A stretch of DNA of 14,166 nucleotides from Verrucomicrobiota bacterium (GCA_018610125.1 JAHEOI010000247.1:1-14166), one strand, 5' to 3'; numbered from the stretch's first letter, positions 1 through 8,524 are shown. Notes: generated by a model not told the origin, from the letters alone. A program made the numbers and translations.

Positions 1-155
1 GAGCGGCCAACAGGAAGTTTGATATTAACCGTGAGGCTCGCTAAGTCGCTTTTGCCGATCGGGGAGGGACGAATTGCGAGCGACCCGGGACTGTTCTGGA
101 GATTGGCGGAATGGCAAGGTCATCCATCTACCGCGATGGATGGAAGCTGTTGCAA

Positions 156-214
156 CGGACTGCCAACCCTGCCGACTTTGTTATGGTAGGGTCCGGACGC
201 CGCTGCGGGCCGTT
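156..214 (+). repeat. Dispersed repeat, copy A (inverted relative to copy B)
   Basis: This 59-nt stretch matches the reverse complement of 14050-14108 without gaps. By hand alignment 51 of 59 bases agree. The first 18 bases, CGGACTGCCAACCCTGCC, are identical, and so are the last 15, CCGCTGCGGGCCGTT. Differences cluster in the middle (174-183) and in the left arm of a GC hairpin. Two non-coding copies at opposite ends of the window suggest a genome-wide dispersed repeat family. No coding or transposase sequence accompanies it. Confidence 0.75.
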
Positions 215-271
215 CTTTTCCTTTTCGAGGGGAGAATTTGAAATCGGCAGACTCGGCAGTCTACGACACGG

Positions 272-286
272 CAGGCTAACAGCCTG
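272..286. repeat. Small hairpin (CAGGCT/AGCCTG)
   Basis: CAGGCT (272-277) and AGCCTG (281-286) form a perfect 6-bp stem with a 3-nt loop. It sits in a run where CGGCAG occurs three times (245-250, 254-259, 269-274). It looks like part of the same class of short GC-rich intergenic repeats as the neighbouring elements. No function can be assigned. Confidence 0.5.
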
Positions 287-316
287 TGCTACGTCAGGCG
301 TAACTCAGATTCGTAG

Positions 317-344
317 TAGCGCGCTCGAGTAATAGCGCGCTCGA
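317..344. repeat. Tandem 12-mer direct repeat
   Basis: TAGCGCGCTCGA occurs at 317-328 and again at 333-344, a 16-nt period. Each copy contains the self-complementary core GAGCGCGC/GCGCGCTC in part, so it could be a paired protein site or simply a short slippage duplication. It lies immediately before the hairpin at 346-375. Confidence 0.6.
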
Positions 345-345
345 C

Positions 346-375
346 TGGGAGCCTCGCGAAGTGACGAGGCTCCCA
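346..375. repeat. Perfect 11-bp hairpin
   Basis: TGGGAGCCTCG (346-356) and CGAGGCTCCCA (365-375) are exact reverse complements separated by 8 nt. There is no T-run directly after either arm, so it is not a classical intrinsic terminator. It is the first of three perfect hairpins within about 100 bases. Confidence 0.75.
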
Positions 376-386
376 ATCAAGGCACC

Positions 387-403
387 CCGGCTTTGACAGC
401 CGG
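387..403. repeat. Perfect 6-bp hairpin (CCGGCT/AGCCGG)
   Basis: CCGGCT (387-392) pairs exactly with AGCCGG (398-403) across a 5-nt loop, TTGAC. It stands 11 nt after the 11-bp hairpin and 10 nt before the 9-bp one. Confidence 0.6.
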
Positions 404-413
404 CCCTCCTTGG

Positions 414-448
414 TTCCTAAGCCACCTCCTTTTGCCATTGCTTAGGAA
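414..448. repeat. Perfect 9-bp inverted repeat
   Basis: TTCCTAAGC (414-422) and GCTTAGGAA (440-448) are exact reverse complements with a 17-nt spacer. The arms are AT-richer than those of the neighbouring hairpins. The half-sites could equally be a dimeric protein site, but no adjacent gene start supports an operator role. Confidence 0.65.
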
Positions 449-566
449 ATTGCGTTTGACTGAACGTATCGGTTGTCGACTGATGCCAACTTCGAGCACG
501 TTTGGTAAACGGATGATTCAAGGTCATCAGCCAGTCTCCGCGATTATGTCAGTCGAAAAAGGGCAA

Positions 567-580
567 GGGCTTGCAAGCCC
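567..580. repeat. 14-bp perfect palindrome
   Basis: GGGCTTGCAAGCCC reads the same on both strands with no spacer. It is isolated from any supported gene. It may be another short dispersed repeat core. Confidence 0.6.
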
Positions 581-847
581 CATGAAAGGGAGGCCCCACC
601 CCCAACAACTCCAAACATCCCTCCTCTTCATGTTGTGCGAGGCCCCCATCCCAACACTCTTCCTTGGCGTCAAAGTTGCAAATTTGTACTCCGTAACCCC
701 CATTTGTTATCCGTTGCCGGTTCTCTGTGTCTGAAAGCTTCGTTGGCCTCGCACCGTTGAGCTCAATCAAACCAATGTCGACGCAAGATCTGTTCTGCTG
801 TTCATAAGTGAATACGTCCAACAACGGGGGGATCTTTCAAAAAAATG

Positions 848-869
848 AAAAAAAATTTCAGTTTTTTTT
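848..869. terminator. A8/T8 hairpin downstream of the leftward operon
   Basis: Eight A (848-855), TTTCAG, then eight T (862-869) form an AT-only stem readable on both strands. Seen from the leftward genes it lies about 65 nt past the stop at 933, and more T-rich sequence follows (841-845 and 836-840 read as T on the minus strand). A stem without G-C pairs is weak, so a transcription-end role is only plausible. Confidence 0.35.
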
Positions 870-932
870 GGGTTGTTGGGGAGGTGATTTTTTGGGGACG
901 TGAAAGACCGAGCTCCTCCTTGATAGGAACGG

Positions 933-3900
933 TCACCGGTCCGGGCTAAGCTCGATGACGTCTCGTTGGGAAAGCGTCTTTGGGTCGAGCGGGATCTCTT
1001 CGTTTTGGCCGTTTGGCCAGCGGACCCGGACACTGGTCACCTTACCCGCTTGACCAAGGATTTGGATCGCGCTGTCTTGGGACCAGTAACCGGCCCCGGC
1101 CTGGATTTCCCGAAGGGGGCCGGCACGTCCGTCGGCATAGACAAGCCGTATCTGTGCTCCGAGCGCTCGGGGATTGCTTTTGGGGCCTCGCAACCGGAGA
1201 CGGAGTCCCGGGACCGCCTTGCGGTTCCGGAACAACTTGGTTTCGGTCCCATTTTGCGTCACAGCCAGATCTACCCTGCCATCGCGGTTGTAATCGCTGA
1301 CAGCGGCGCCGCGTTGCTCTCCATATACCCGGATACCGGTTTTGGAGCCGGCAACGGCTTCAAAGTGGCCGGTGCCGTCTCCTTGTAGCCATAGGCCACG
1401 TCCGGCATCGGTTCGAGAGACCTGAGGGTGCAGCGCGAAGAAATTTTGACTTAAAAAGAGATCCTCATTGCCGTCTCCGTTGTAATCTGCGACAACGGGC
1501 TCGAAACAGGGGGCAAACTGGGCCTCGATCGGCAGTGGCATGGCTTCGAATCGGCTGCCGCGATTGATAAAGAGGGTCGTTTCGAGCCAATTCGCAGTAC
1601 GAATATTGGTATCGGGGTAGGCGGGACCGAGGATCGAGCGGATACCCGCATTCGCGTAGTCGTGATGTGATTTAAAACGGCCCCGAAGCGGCGGGATGCC
1701 TTTTGCCAAACTATCCAAGGGGCGGAACGGGACAATTTTTCGGAGATCCTTATCCCAGTAGGTTTCAACAAGCTCGATCAGGCCGTCGTGGTCGAAATGG
1801 CCGTAATAGAGCCGGATTGGGTGATGGCGATAGCTTTCATACCGCGTATTGCGGCCCCAATTCGTGGCGACCAAGTCAAGCCGGCCATCATTATTGAAAT
1901 CGCCTGTGGCCACGCCGTTCCACCAGCCTTGATATCGCTTCAATCCCCAATTCGTGGTCATCTCGGCAAGTCGTCCGTTCCTTGGCTTGAAGATTCGGAC
2001 CGCACCCCAATCGCAGGCAAGGATCAATTCCCGGACGGCATCGTCATCGATATCGCCCCAAGCTGCCCCGCTTACGCGACCGATGTCCTTCAATGCCGCC
2101 GTTCTTTTTCGGTCTGGTTGCCATCGGCTATGCGTGCGGGAAAAGATAAACGAGGAGGAAGTCAAGGGATAGGCGCCTGGGAGGCACCGTTCGCCAACAA
2201 AGAGCTCAAGCGTTCCGTCGCCTGTGATATCCGTCATCGCAAGTGGGCCGGGACTGGATGGGCTCTTAAAAAAGTCGGTCTTTATCGCATGATGAGCAAG
2301 GTCGTATTCCTCGAGCAGGGGCGATGCTTTCTGTGGCTTCTCGTAGTTCGTTGTGCCGGCCAGCAGGGTCTGCTTGGGGTCGTGATCAATCGAGGATTGG
2401 GAAAGCACGCTTGTGTGGTCGTGCGGTCGCTTTTGTGTTAAAGGCTTCCGGCGGATACGGTGGAAATCCTTCCCTTTTTCATTCTTGAACAGGGCGATGC
2501 CGCCACCTCGTCCGCTTCCGATCACCAAATCGTCCCAACCATCCCGATCCAAGTCTGTCCAAGCGATGCCGGGACCCAATTGACTAAGCCGTCGAGAGAG
2601 GCCGGGCTGCCTCGAGAAGTCGTTGTAAGGGGTTTCAACATGCTCGTGATCGATCAAGCTGCTGACGTCTTCAAAGAAGGGGAGTGCCGCTTCGTGTGGA
2701 GGTGGCTGCTTTTTTCCTGCTTGCGGCGATCGCTCCGCCTTGGCTTTTTGGGCTGAGCGGCTTGACTGGGCAATCTTGTAGATGCGGTTTGCCTTCGCGT
2801 GATCGATTCGGGTTTCTTGACCGTTCGCCCACTCGACTCGAATTGTCAGGTCATTGGTCTCGGATCCGGCTGCAAACGTCCGCATTGCCTGATCGCTCGA
2901 CAAGTAGCGCCCGCCTTTCATCATGGCTTGCTGCTGTGGTAATGGTCCGCCCTTAACGCGGATCCTCGCGCCGATGCCTTCCGAATTGGCCCCTTTTCCC
3001 GTGAGTTGCACGGCCAGTCTTGGCCGGGAAGCCTCGTTTCGATAGACACCGGCCTCCGCGTTAAGTGAATTTGCCACGATGTCTTGATCGCCGTCGTTAT
3101 CAAGGTCCGCGAGGGCCATCCCATGGGAGATGCCGGTTCGATCGAATCCCCATTTTGTCCCTACTTCGGAGAATGTCAGGTCTCCGTGATTCTTGAAGGC
3201 GTAATTGGGAAGTCGGAGAGGTGGGTATTCCAACAGCTTGCGGTGGACTTTGTCCGGAGGGAAGGGCCCCTTTTTTTGTAAACGCGCCTGCGCGTCCTTG
3301 TCTTGGGTGTCGAACCCGTGCCCGGTCGTTACCAACAGATCCTCGTGTCCATCGAGATCGACGTCCAAAAAGACGGGACACCACGACCAGCCGGAGGCTT
3401 CGACGCCGGCCAGTTGGGCGATTTCCGCATAGGTCCCATCACGCCGCTGCAAGAATAACGTGTTTCGCTCTACTTGAGGTCGACTATGAACGACACCTAC
3501 CGGCTCGGGCTGCAGTCCGATCAAGGATGCTTGAGTCATTCGCTTGGTGTGTCGGCGACTCAACATGTCCAGCACAAAGAAGTCTTCACGCCCATCTCGG
3601 TTGATGTCGGCGAAATCGACGCCCATGGAAAATGTCGATGTTTGTTGGAGGGCGGCTTGCTCGATCGCTTGGAAGCGACCGTTGCCTTGATTGATCCAGA
3701 TCCGATCGGGACTCCAGAAATCATTACAGACGTAAAGGTCCGGCAACCGGTCACCGTTCAAATCGCGAAATGAGGCTGAGAGTCCCCAGTCTGTCGGTGT
3801 TTCGCTTAACGGATTGCCGTCGGCGCTTTGGAACCGTCCTGCTGTCCAGGATACTGCCGAGAAATGCCCTTTCCCGTCATTGAGATAGAGAAAGTCCGGT

Positions 3901-4688
3901 TCACCGACCTCTCGCAGATAGCCTTCGGATGTGATCTCAAAGCGATCTCGGTCCTGTGGACGAAGCTTCTTTCGGCCATCGTCCGTAACGAGGTATTTCA
4001 GTCCGGTGCTTCGCACCGTGGATGTCCGATAGTTGGCCACGTAGAGGTCGAGATCGCCATCCGAATCGACATCTGCAAGCGCCATACTCATTGCGGCAAA
4101 GCGATCTTTCAGGCCGGAGTCACGTTTTGGGCTGAATTCTCCCTTGCCGTTGTTCATGAACAGGCTAGTCCCTTGGCCCAAGGTGTTGACCAATAAATCG
4201 AGCGCTTCGTCGCCATTGACATCGGCAAAGACCGCGCCGGTGGAATAATGACCGGCGAAGCCGACGCCGGCTTTTCGAGTCACATTTTGAAACTCCCAAT
4301 TTCCTGAATTGCGGTAGAGCGTATTGGGTCCTTCGAGTCGACAAAGGTAGATATCGCAACGGTCATCGCCGTTGTAGTCTCCGAGGGTGACACCGGACCC
4401 GTTGAGGCGGATCTGGTTTTTGGCGGCCTTGATTTCGCCGAGGCGATTCGTAAACGTGATCCCCGTCGTCTTGCTGGTCAGGCGCTTGAAGCCATGGCTT
4501 TTTGTCGTAGAGACATCAAGCTTTGAGTAGCGATAGGCCTCCTCGTGTTTCCAGGTCAGCGCCGGTAGCAGGGAGGGGCATAAGCCTCCGAAGAAAATAC
4601 CGGAAACGGCCATGGTTAGGGGGAGTGGGGGCCTTATCTTAAAATCGCGGTGTCGAGGTAGCAATTGGGACAAACCGATAATGCGCAT
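933..4688 (-). CDS. Secreted FG-GAP/VCBS repeat protein with two UnbV (ASPIC) modules, paralogue 2
   Basis: A 1251-residue protein, probably a secreted or surface beta-propeller protein of the CRTAC1/VCBS type. No enzymatic residues are evident and the substrate is unknown. I take the ATG at 4688, four nt after the upstream stop. The open frame runs 38 codons further, but that part overlaps the neighbour and its product has no signal-peptide character. From 4688 the N-terminus is basic, then hydrophobic (about residues 22-43), as in an export signal. Thirteen D-x-D-x-D-G-like loops are seen, starting near residues 104, 156, 206, 309, 361, 442, 528, 712, 820, 879, 930, 1068 and 1132. UnbV modules lie at about 557-642 and 1161-1247, so the chain is two FG-GAP-plus-UnbV halves joined by a basic, Pro/Lys-rich linker (about 645-668). 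An extra loop, FDHDGLIE (about 965-972), has no counterpart in the upstream paralogue. It is last in the operon. The family is firm, the function unknown. Confidence 0.9.
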   Translation of the reverse strand: MRIIGLSQLLPRHRDFKIRPPLPLTMAVSGIFFGGLCPSLLPALTWKHEEAYRYSKLDVSTTKSHGFKRLTSKTTGITFTNRLGEIKAAKNQIRLNGSGVTLGDYNGDDRCDIYLCRLEGPNTLYRNSGNWEFQNVTRKAGVGFAGHYSTGAVFADVNGDEALDLLVNTLGQGTSLFMNNGKGEFSPKRDSGLKDRFAAMSMALADVDSDGDLDLYVANYRTSTVRSTGLKYLVTDDGRKKLRPQDRDRFEITSEGYLREVGEPDFLYLNDGKGHFSAVSWTAGRFQSADGNPLSETPTDWGLSASFRDLNGDRLPDLYVCNDFWSPDRIWINQGNGRFQAIEQAALQQTSTFSMGVDFADINRDGREDFFVLDMLSRRHTKRMTQASLIGLQPEPVGVVHSRPQVERNTLFLQRRDGTYAEIAQLAGVEASGWSWCPVFLDVDLDGHEDLLVTTGHGFDTQDKDAQARLQKKGPFPPDKVHRKLLEYPPLRLPNYAFKNHGDLTFSEVGTKWGFDRTGISHGMALADLDNDGDQDIVANSLNAEAGVYRNEASRPRLAVQLTGKGANSEGIGARIRVKGGPLPQQQAMMKGGRYLSSDQAMRTFAAGSETNDLTIRVEWANGQETRIDHAKANRIYKIAQSSRSAQKAKAERSPQAGKKQPPPHEAALPFFEDVSSLIDHEHVETPYNDFSRQPGLSRRLSQLGPGIAWTDLDRDGWDDLVIGSGRGGGIALFKNEKGKDFHRIRRKPLTQKRPHDHTSVLSQSSIDHDPKQTLLAGTTNYEKPQKASPLLEEYDLAHHAIKTDFFKSPSSPGPLAMTDITGDGTLELFVGERCLPGAYPLTSSSFIFSRTHSRWQPDRKRTAALKDIGRVSGAAWGDIDDDAVRELILACDWGAVRIFKPRNGRLAEMTTNWGLKRYQGWWNGVATGDFNNDGRLDLVATNWGRNTRYESYRHHPIRLYYGHFDHDGLIELVETYWDKDLRKIVPFRPLDSLAKGIPPLRGRFKSHHDYANAGIRSILGPAYPDTNIRTANWLETTLFINRGSRFEAMPLPIEAQFAPCFEPVVADYNGDGNEDLFLSQNFFALHPQVSRTDAGRGLWLQGDGTGHFEAVAGSKTGIRVYGEQRGAAVSDYNRDGRVDLAVTQNGTETKLFRNRKAVPGLRLRLRGPKSNPRALGAQIRLVYADGRAGPLREIQAGAGYWSQDSAIQILGQAGKVTSVRVRWPNGQNEEIPLDPKTLSQRDVIELSPDR

Positions 4689-4692
4689 TTTG

Positions 4693-7600
4693 TCAATTGG
4701 ATGGTTGGTATGAAATGCTGACGGCTCGCTGGTTCGGTGAAATCGAGTGTTCCTTGAGCTTAGCCCCCGGCCATCGGACTCGTAGGCTCTCGGGTTTTCC
4801 ATTCAAGCCAAAAACGAGTGTTGAGCTGTTTTGGGACCAATATCCCGACCCGGCCTGAACTTCTTTGAGAGGGCCTTTGCGAGCATTTTCGTAAATGATT
4901 CGCGCTTGAGCGCCCACTCCTTCGGGGTTCATCGGCGGACCATGAAAGCGGACGCGCAGTCCCTTGGCGGCTTTTTGATTCTGAAACAGCTTGGTTGGGC
5001 GACCATTTTGGCCTACTGCAAGATCGAGGCGTCCATCTTGATTGTAGTCGGCCGAGGCTGCTCCCCGTTGCTCGCCGTGGATTTTAATACCGGCGGCTTC
5101 GGCCGATATAGGCTTAAACTCGCCGTTCCCGTTGCCACGCAGCCAGAGGCCGCGTCCCGCGTCGGTCCGAGGCGTTGCCTTCGACCAAGAGAAAAAATTT
5201 TGGGCCAGGAAGATATCCTCATGTCCATCGCCGTTATAATCGCCGGCAACGACGCCGAATGCGGGGGCCATTTGGGCGATGGTCGGGAGCGGCTTTGACT
5301 CGAAACGATCACCGCGGTTCAAGAACACCATGGATTCGAGGACGTTTACTTCACGGTGTTTCATGTGATCGAGCTGTTCGCCAAAGATTTCGGTCACACT
5401 GTCGCGGCCATATTCCACGAAGCTGCCGTAACGGTCACCCAAGGAAGGGATGGCATTCGTCATGACGTCCAGGCGGCGCTCAGGCACCCACTTTCCGAGA
5501 AACGGAGCATGGTGGGCTTCGATCAGCTCCAGGCCGGCTCCCGCGCCGATCTCACCATAATAGAGCCGCAATGGGTGATCCCGGAATGGCTCGTATTTTG
5601 TATTTTGTCCCCAATTCGAGACCACCAGGTCCGGGCGACCGTCCGAATTGAAGTCGCCGGATGCGACGCCGTTCCACCATCCACGGAAGCGATCAAGCCC
5701 CAGTTCGGCCGTCATTTCATGGAGCTCGCCTTGCCGATTGTGAAAGATGCGAATGGGCCCCCAATCACAAGCCAGTATCAGATCCGGAAGTCCGTCACGA
5801 TTGAGGTCGCTGAAGACCGCCCCATTCACAGGGCCCAAATTCGCGAAACGCCGGGTATTCTCAACATCCAACTGCCAGTCGTTGTTGTCCTCAATGAAAA
5901 GCAGGGAAGGATCCGGCCTGGGATACTCGCCGGCTCGCGATTGTCCGCCGACGAAGAGCGCGAGATTTCCGTCTCCGGTCAAATCCGTCATGGCGAGCGG
6001 TCCGGAATTGCCGCGATAACCGGCGAATAGGCTCTGCTCCGCGGCTTGTTGACCGGAGTAGCGTTTGACCGGTTGTCCCGTGACCGGTTGGCTCCCGTGA
6101 GTCATTGACCCCGATAGCAATGTTGGCGGTTCGCCTTGTTGGGCCAGGGCGAGCAATGTGGTGTGATCGCCGGCGGCAAGCGGGATGTCAGGGTTGGCCT
6201 CGTAATGCTCAAATCCGCCATCTTGGTCATTTAGAAAGATGCCTGGGCGACTCCCTTTTCCGGCTCCGATAATCAGGTCCATCCACCCATCCTTATTCCA
6301 ATCAAACCAACTTAAACCGGGGCCCGAACGACTGAGTCGCTTCGGCAACAAAGGCTGTTTCTTAAAGTCGTTCAGTCGGTCTTCGTGATGCGCATGGCCG
6401 AGCTTTGGGCTTACGTCCTTGAAGTAAGCGGTCCCACTTCGTTGGGAAGCCTTTGTCATTTGAGACTGACTGCTGCCTCCGGCTTCGGATGGGGTCGATT
6501 GGTCGGTCGCTTGGTCTTTGGAAATGACATAAACCCGATTGGGCACGGCATTTGAAACGACCGATCGGTGTCCGCTACGCCAGCGTACTTTAATCCGAAG
6601 GCGATTGGTGATCGATCCGGCGGCGAACACTTCCGTTGGGCCATCTGAAGAGAGGTAGCGACCGCCCGCGATCACTTCCTGATGTTGTGGAACCGGCCCT
6701 CTTGATACCTGAATCTGCGCGCCGATCCCCTGTGTGTTTGGGGAAGTGCCATCCAACCGGACCGCGATTCGCGGTGCCGAGCACTCGTTTCGGTAGATGC
6801 CGGGCGATTCATTCAGATTATTGACCACGACATCATTATCGCCGTCCCGATCCAAGTCGGCCAAGGCCATTCCATGAGAAATCCCCTTTTTTGCGAACCC
6901 CCATTTGCGGCTCTTCTCTTTAAAGCTCAAGTCCCCTTGGTTGCGATAAGCCAAATTGGTTGCCTCAAGCCTGGGAAATCGCTCAACCAGTCTCTGCTCT
7001 TCTTTTGGTGAGAGCGTTTTTTGTCGCTTGATTTGCTCGATTTTGTAGGCCACATCGGCATTTTGTGCGTCCCGGGCGTGCCCATTGGTAACGAGAAGAT
7101 CTTCGTAGCCGTCCAGGTCGATGTCTGTGAAGAGTGCTATCCACGACCATTCCGTCGCTGTCACACCGCTCAGTGCGGTGATTTCGGCATACGTCATGTC
7201 GGCTCGCTTTAAAAAGAGCGAATTACGGATGTATTGAGGGCGGTTTCTTATTTCACCGATCTCGGTTAATTCCGGCTCCACCTGCACGAATTGGCTTTGC
7301 CGACGCGGATTCCGACGGCTGAGCATGTCGACAACGAAGAAATCTTTCCGACCATCGCGGTTAATATCGGAGAAGTCGACCCCCATAGAAAAGCGACTCG
7401 TCTGGCGAACTGCGAGCTTCGGCATTGCCTTGAATCCGTGGCCCGTGTTAATCCAGACGCGATCCGGCGAGCTGAAATCGTTACAGACATAGATATCGGG
7501 GCGTAGGTCATCGTTAATATCTTGAAACATGACCGACAATCCCCAGTCATAGGGAGGATGACTCAGTCGCTTTCCGTCTGTGTCGACAAAGAATCCGCCT

Positions 7601-8412
7601 GTAAAAGGCACTCGGGTAAAACTGCCGTCGCCGTCGTTGATAAAGAACGCGTCCTTCCGTCCGTGCTCCACAATCTCGCCGTCTTGGTTTAGAGTGAAGC
7701 GACCCACGAGATCCTCGGCTGTGACAGGCCTCCCGTTGACTTTCGTAATTTTCGGTTTGTTGTCGACCATCTGCACATGGAACCGGGTCTGGGGCATATC
7801 GCGCAGCGTAGAAGCTCGGTAATTGGTCACGTAGTAATCGAGATACCCATCTCCATTGACGTCGGCGAATGCCATGGACATGCTGCCCGGCCCGGCGCTA
7901 AGGCCGGATTCTGCGGTGTGCTCCTTAAAACGGCCTGAACCGTTGTTCAGGTAAAGACGAGGCCCATGATGAATGGTCGAGACAGACAGGTCCAAATCGT
8001 TATCGCCATCGATATCGGCAAAGGCGGCGCCGGTGCTTGCGTAATCCGAGCAGGTGACACGCGCCTTCCGGGTTATCTCCTCAAATTCCCAATCTCCGAG
8101 ATTCCTGAAAAGCTTGTTTGGGCCATCCAAGCCACAGAAATAGAGATCGACCCTTCCGTCTCCCTCGATATCCCCGGCTGCCACGCCCGAGCCATTTAAG
8201 TAGATTTGATTCGTGATCGATGTTGCCTCGTGGAGCAGGTTCGTGAAGCCGATACCGATCGACCTCGGTTCCAGGCGCGTGAAGCCGACCTTTTTTTGAT
8301 GGGAGGCGGGCGAAATAGGGCGTGAACGGGCTTCTCCATGCTCCTGCCAATCGACAGCCTGCAAAAAGCCGCAGGAAATCATAGACAGGAAGGTCAAAAA
8401 CGCCCATTTCAT
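4693..8412 (-). CDS. Secreted FG-GAP/VCBS repeat protein with two UnbV (ASPIC) modules, paralogue 1
   Basis: A 1239-residue protein with a Sec-type signal at residues 1-19 (Lys2, hydrophobic stretch, likely cleavage after Leu-Gln-Ala). Thirteen calcium-type D-x-D-x-D-G loops begin at residues 81, 133, 184, 298, 349, 430, 519, 704, 810, 869, 920, 1058 and 1122. UnbV/ASPIC modules lie at about 546-632 and 1151-1235. The two halves are joined by a Ser/Gln/Thr-rich linker (about 631-660). Loops of this type bind calcium and build propeller blades in FG-GAP proteins. UnbV was named from a downstream gene in a biosynthetic cluster and has no settled biochemical role. The protein is collinear over its full length with the next gene, sharing for example FSMGVDF and DINRDGR, so the pair arose by duplication. 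No Shine-Dalgarno is seen before the ATG. A strong hairpin pair precedes the gene. A cell-surface or binding role is inference. Confidence 0.9.
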   Translation of the reverse strand: MKWAFLTFLSMISCGFLQAVDWQEHGEARSRPISPASHQKKVGFTRLEPRSIGIGFTNLLHEATSITNQIYLNGSGVAAGDIEGDGRVDLYFCGLDGPNKLFRNLGDWEFEEITRKARVTCSDYASTGAAFADIDGDNDLDLSVSTIHHGPRLYLNNGSGRFKEHTAESGLSAGPGSMSMAFADVNGDGYLDYYVTNYRASTLRDMPQTRFHVQMVDNKPKITKVNGRPVTAEDLVGRFTLNQDGEIVEHGRKDAFFINDGDGSFTRVPFTGGFFVDTDGKRLSHPPYDWGLSVMFQDINDDLRPDIYVCNDFSSPDRVWINTGHGFKAMPKLAVRQTSRFSMGVDFSDINRDGRKDFFVVDMLSRRNPRRQSQFVQVEPELTEIGEIRNRPQYIRNSLFLKRADMTYAEITALSGVTATEWSWIALFTDIDLDGYEDLLVTNGHARDAQNADVAYKIEQIKRQKTLSPKEEQRLVERFPRLEATNLAYRNQGDLSFKEKSRKWGFAKKGISHGMALADLDRDGDNDVVVNNLNESPGIYRNECSAPRIAVRLDGTSPNTQGIGAQIQVSRGPVPQHQEVIAGGRYLSSDGPTEVFAAGSITNRLRIKVRWRSGHRSVVSNAVPNRVYVISKDQATDQSTPSEAGGSSQSQMTKASQRSGTAYFKDVSPKLGHAHHEDRLNDFKKQPLLPKRLSRSGPGLSWFDWNKDGWMDLIIGAGKGSRPGIFLNDQDGGFEHYEANPDIPLAAGDHTTLLALAQQGEPPTLLSGSMTHGSQPVTGQPVKRYSGQQAAEQSLFAGYRGNSGPLAMTDLTGDGNLALFVGGQSRAGEYPRPDPSLLFIEDNNDWQLDVENTRRFANLGPVNGAVFSDLNRDGLPDLILACDWGPIRIFHNRQGELHEMTAELGLDRFRGWWNGVASGDFNSDGRPDLVVSNWGQNTKYEPFRDHPLRLYYGEIGAGAGLELIEAHHAPFLGKWVPERRLDVMTNAIPSLGDRYGSFVEYGRDSVTEIFGEQLDHMKHREVNVLESMVFLNRGDRFESKPLPTIAQMAPAFGVVAGDYNGDGHEDIFLAQNFFSWSKATPRTDAGRGLWLRGNGNGEFKPISAEAAGIKIHGEQRGAASADYNQDGRLDLAVGQNGRPTKLFQNQKAAKGLRVRFHGPPMNPEGVGAQARIIYENARKGPLKEVQAGSGYWSQNSSTLVFGLNGKPESLRVRWPGAKLKEHSISPNQRAVSISYQPSN

Positions 8413-8436
8413 TATGTCCGCGATAGAAGCTGGTCT

Positions 8437-8458
8437 AAAAGAAGTCCACGCTTCTTTT
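8437..8458. terminator. Hairpin AAAAGAAG/CTTCTTTT in the leader of the FG-GAP pair
   Basis: AAAAGAAG (8437-8444) and CTTCTTTT (8451-8458) pair perfectly over a 6-nt loop. On the minus strand the right arm ends in TTTT, so with the larger hairpin just upstream it could complete a terminator for the 821-residue gene. Because it lies only 25 nt before the next start codon it could instead be part of a leader structure that limits read-through into the FG-GAP pair. Confidence 0.45.
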
Positions 8459-8461
8459 CAG

Positions 8462-8505
8462 GCCCTGAGGGAAGCACCGTTTGTGCTTCCGGTGCTTCCT
8501 TGGGC
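8462..8505 (-). terminator. Strong GC hairpin between the 821-residue gene and the FG-GAP pair
   Basis: GGAAGCACCG (8470-8479) and CGGTGCTTCC (8490-8499) form a perfect 10-bp stem with a 10-nt loop. Beyond a small internal bulge, GCCC (8462-8465) and GGGC (8502-8505) extend it. It starts about 20 nt past the stop at 8525 on the minus strand. No long T-run follows directly, but a second hairpin ending in TTTT comes 4 nt later. This is the best candidate for a transcription end or attenuation site in the leftward cluster. Confidence 0.6.
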
Positions 8506-8524
8506 TAACGTCGGGCTGTTTTTG

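Larger units (their letters stand above)
1..932. other. Long non-coding, repeat-rich region
   Basis: No convincing gene is seen in these 932 bases. The open frames present are under 115 codons, overlap one another on both strands, have no recognisable domain and cross hairpins and repeats. The stretch holds one copy of a dispersed repeat (156-214), a small hairpin (272-286), a tandem 12-mer (317-344), three perfect hairpins (346-375, 387-403, 414-448), a 14-bp palindrome (567-580) and an A/T hairpin (848-869). From about 450 to 840, apart from the palindrome, I see nothing identifiable. It may be decayed intergenic DNA or may carry a structured RNA. Confidence 0.7.

Noticed and set aside
111..332. 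73-codon plus-strand open frame
   Set aside because: It spans dispersed repeat copy A and the tandem 12-mer, so its sequence is explained by repeats.
393..824. Small open frames on both strands (393-734 plus, 549-824 minus)
   Set aside because: They overlap each other, have no known domain, no ribosome binding site and cross palindromes. I judge them chance frames, though a decayed gene cannot be excluded.
1788..2441. Plus-strand open frame of 217 codons
   Set aside because: It lies wholly opposite the FG-GAP gene with no recognisable product. A similar 224-codon shadow at 5356-6030 lies opposite the paralogue.
4689..4802. N-terminal extension of the second FG-GAP gene to an ATG at 4802
   Set aside because: The 38 extra codons lie inside the 3' end of the upstream gene, encode a charged segment unlike an export signal, and would bury the hydrophobic signal. 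The ATG at 4688 fits the operon spacing.
8350..8412. Lipoprotein signal in paralogue 1 (Met-Ile-Ser-Cys near residue 14)
   Set aside because: The -3 position is Met rather than Leu/Val/Ile, and a good signal peptidase I site (Leu-Gln-Ala) follows. A lipoprotein is possible but not supported.
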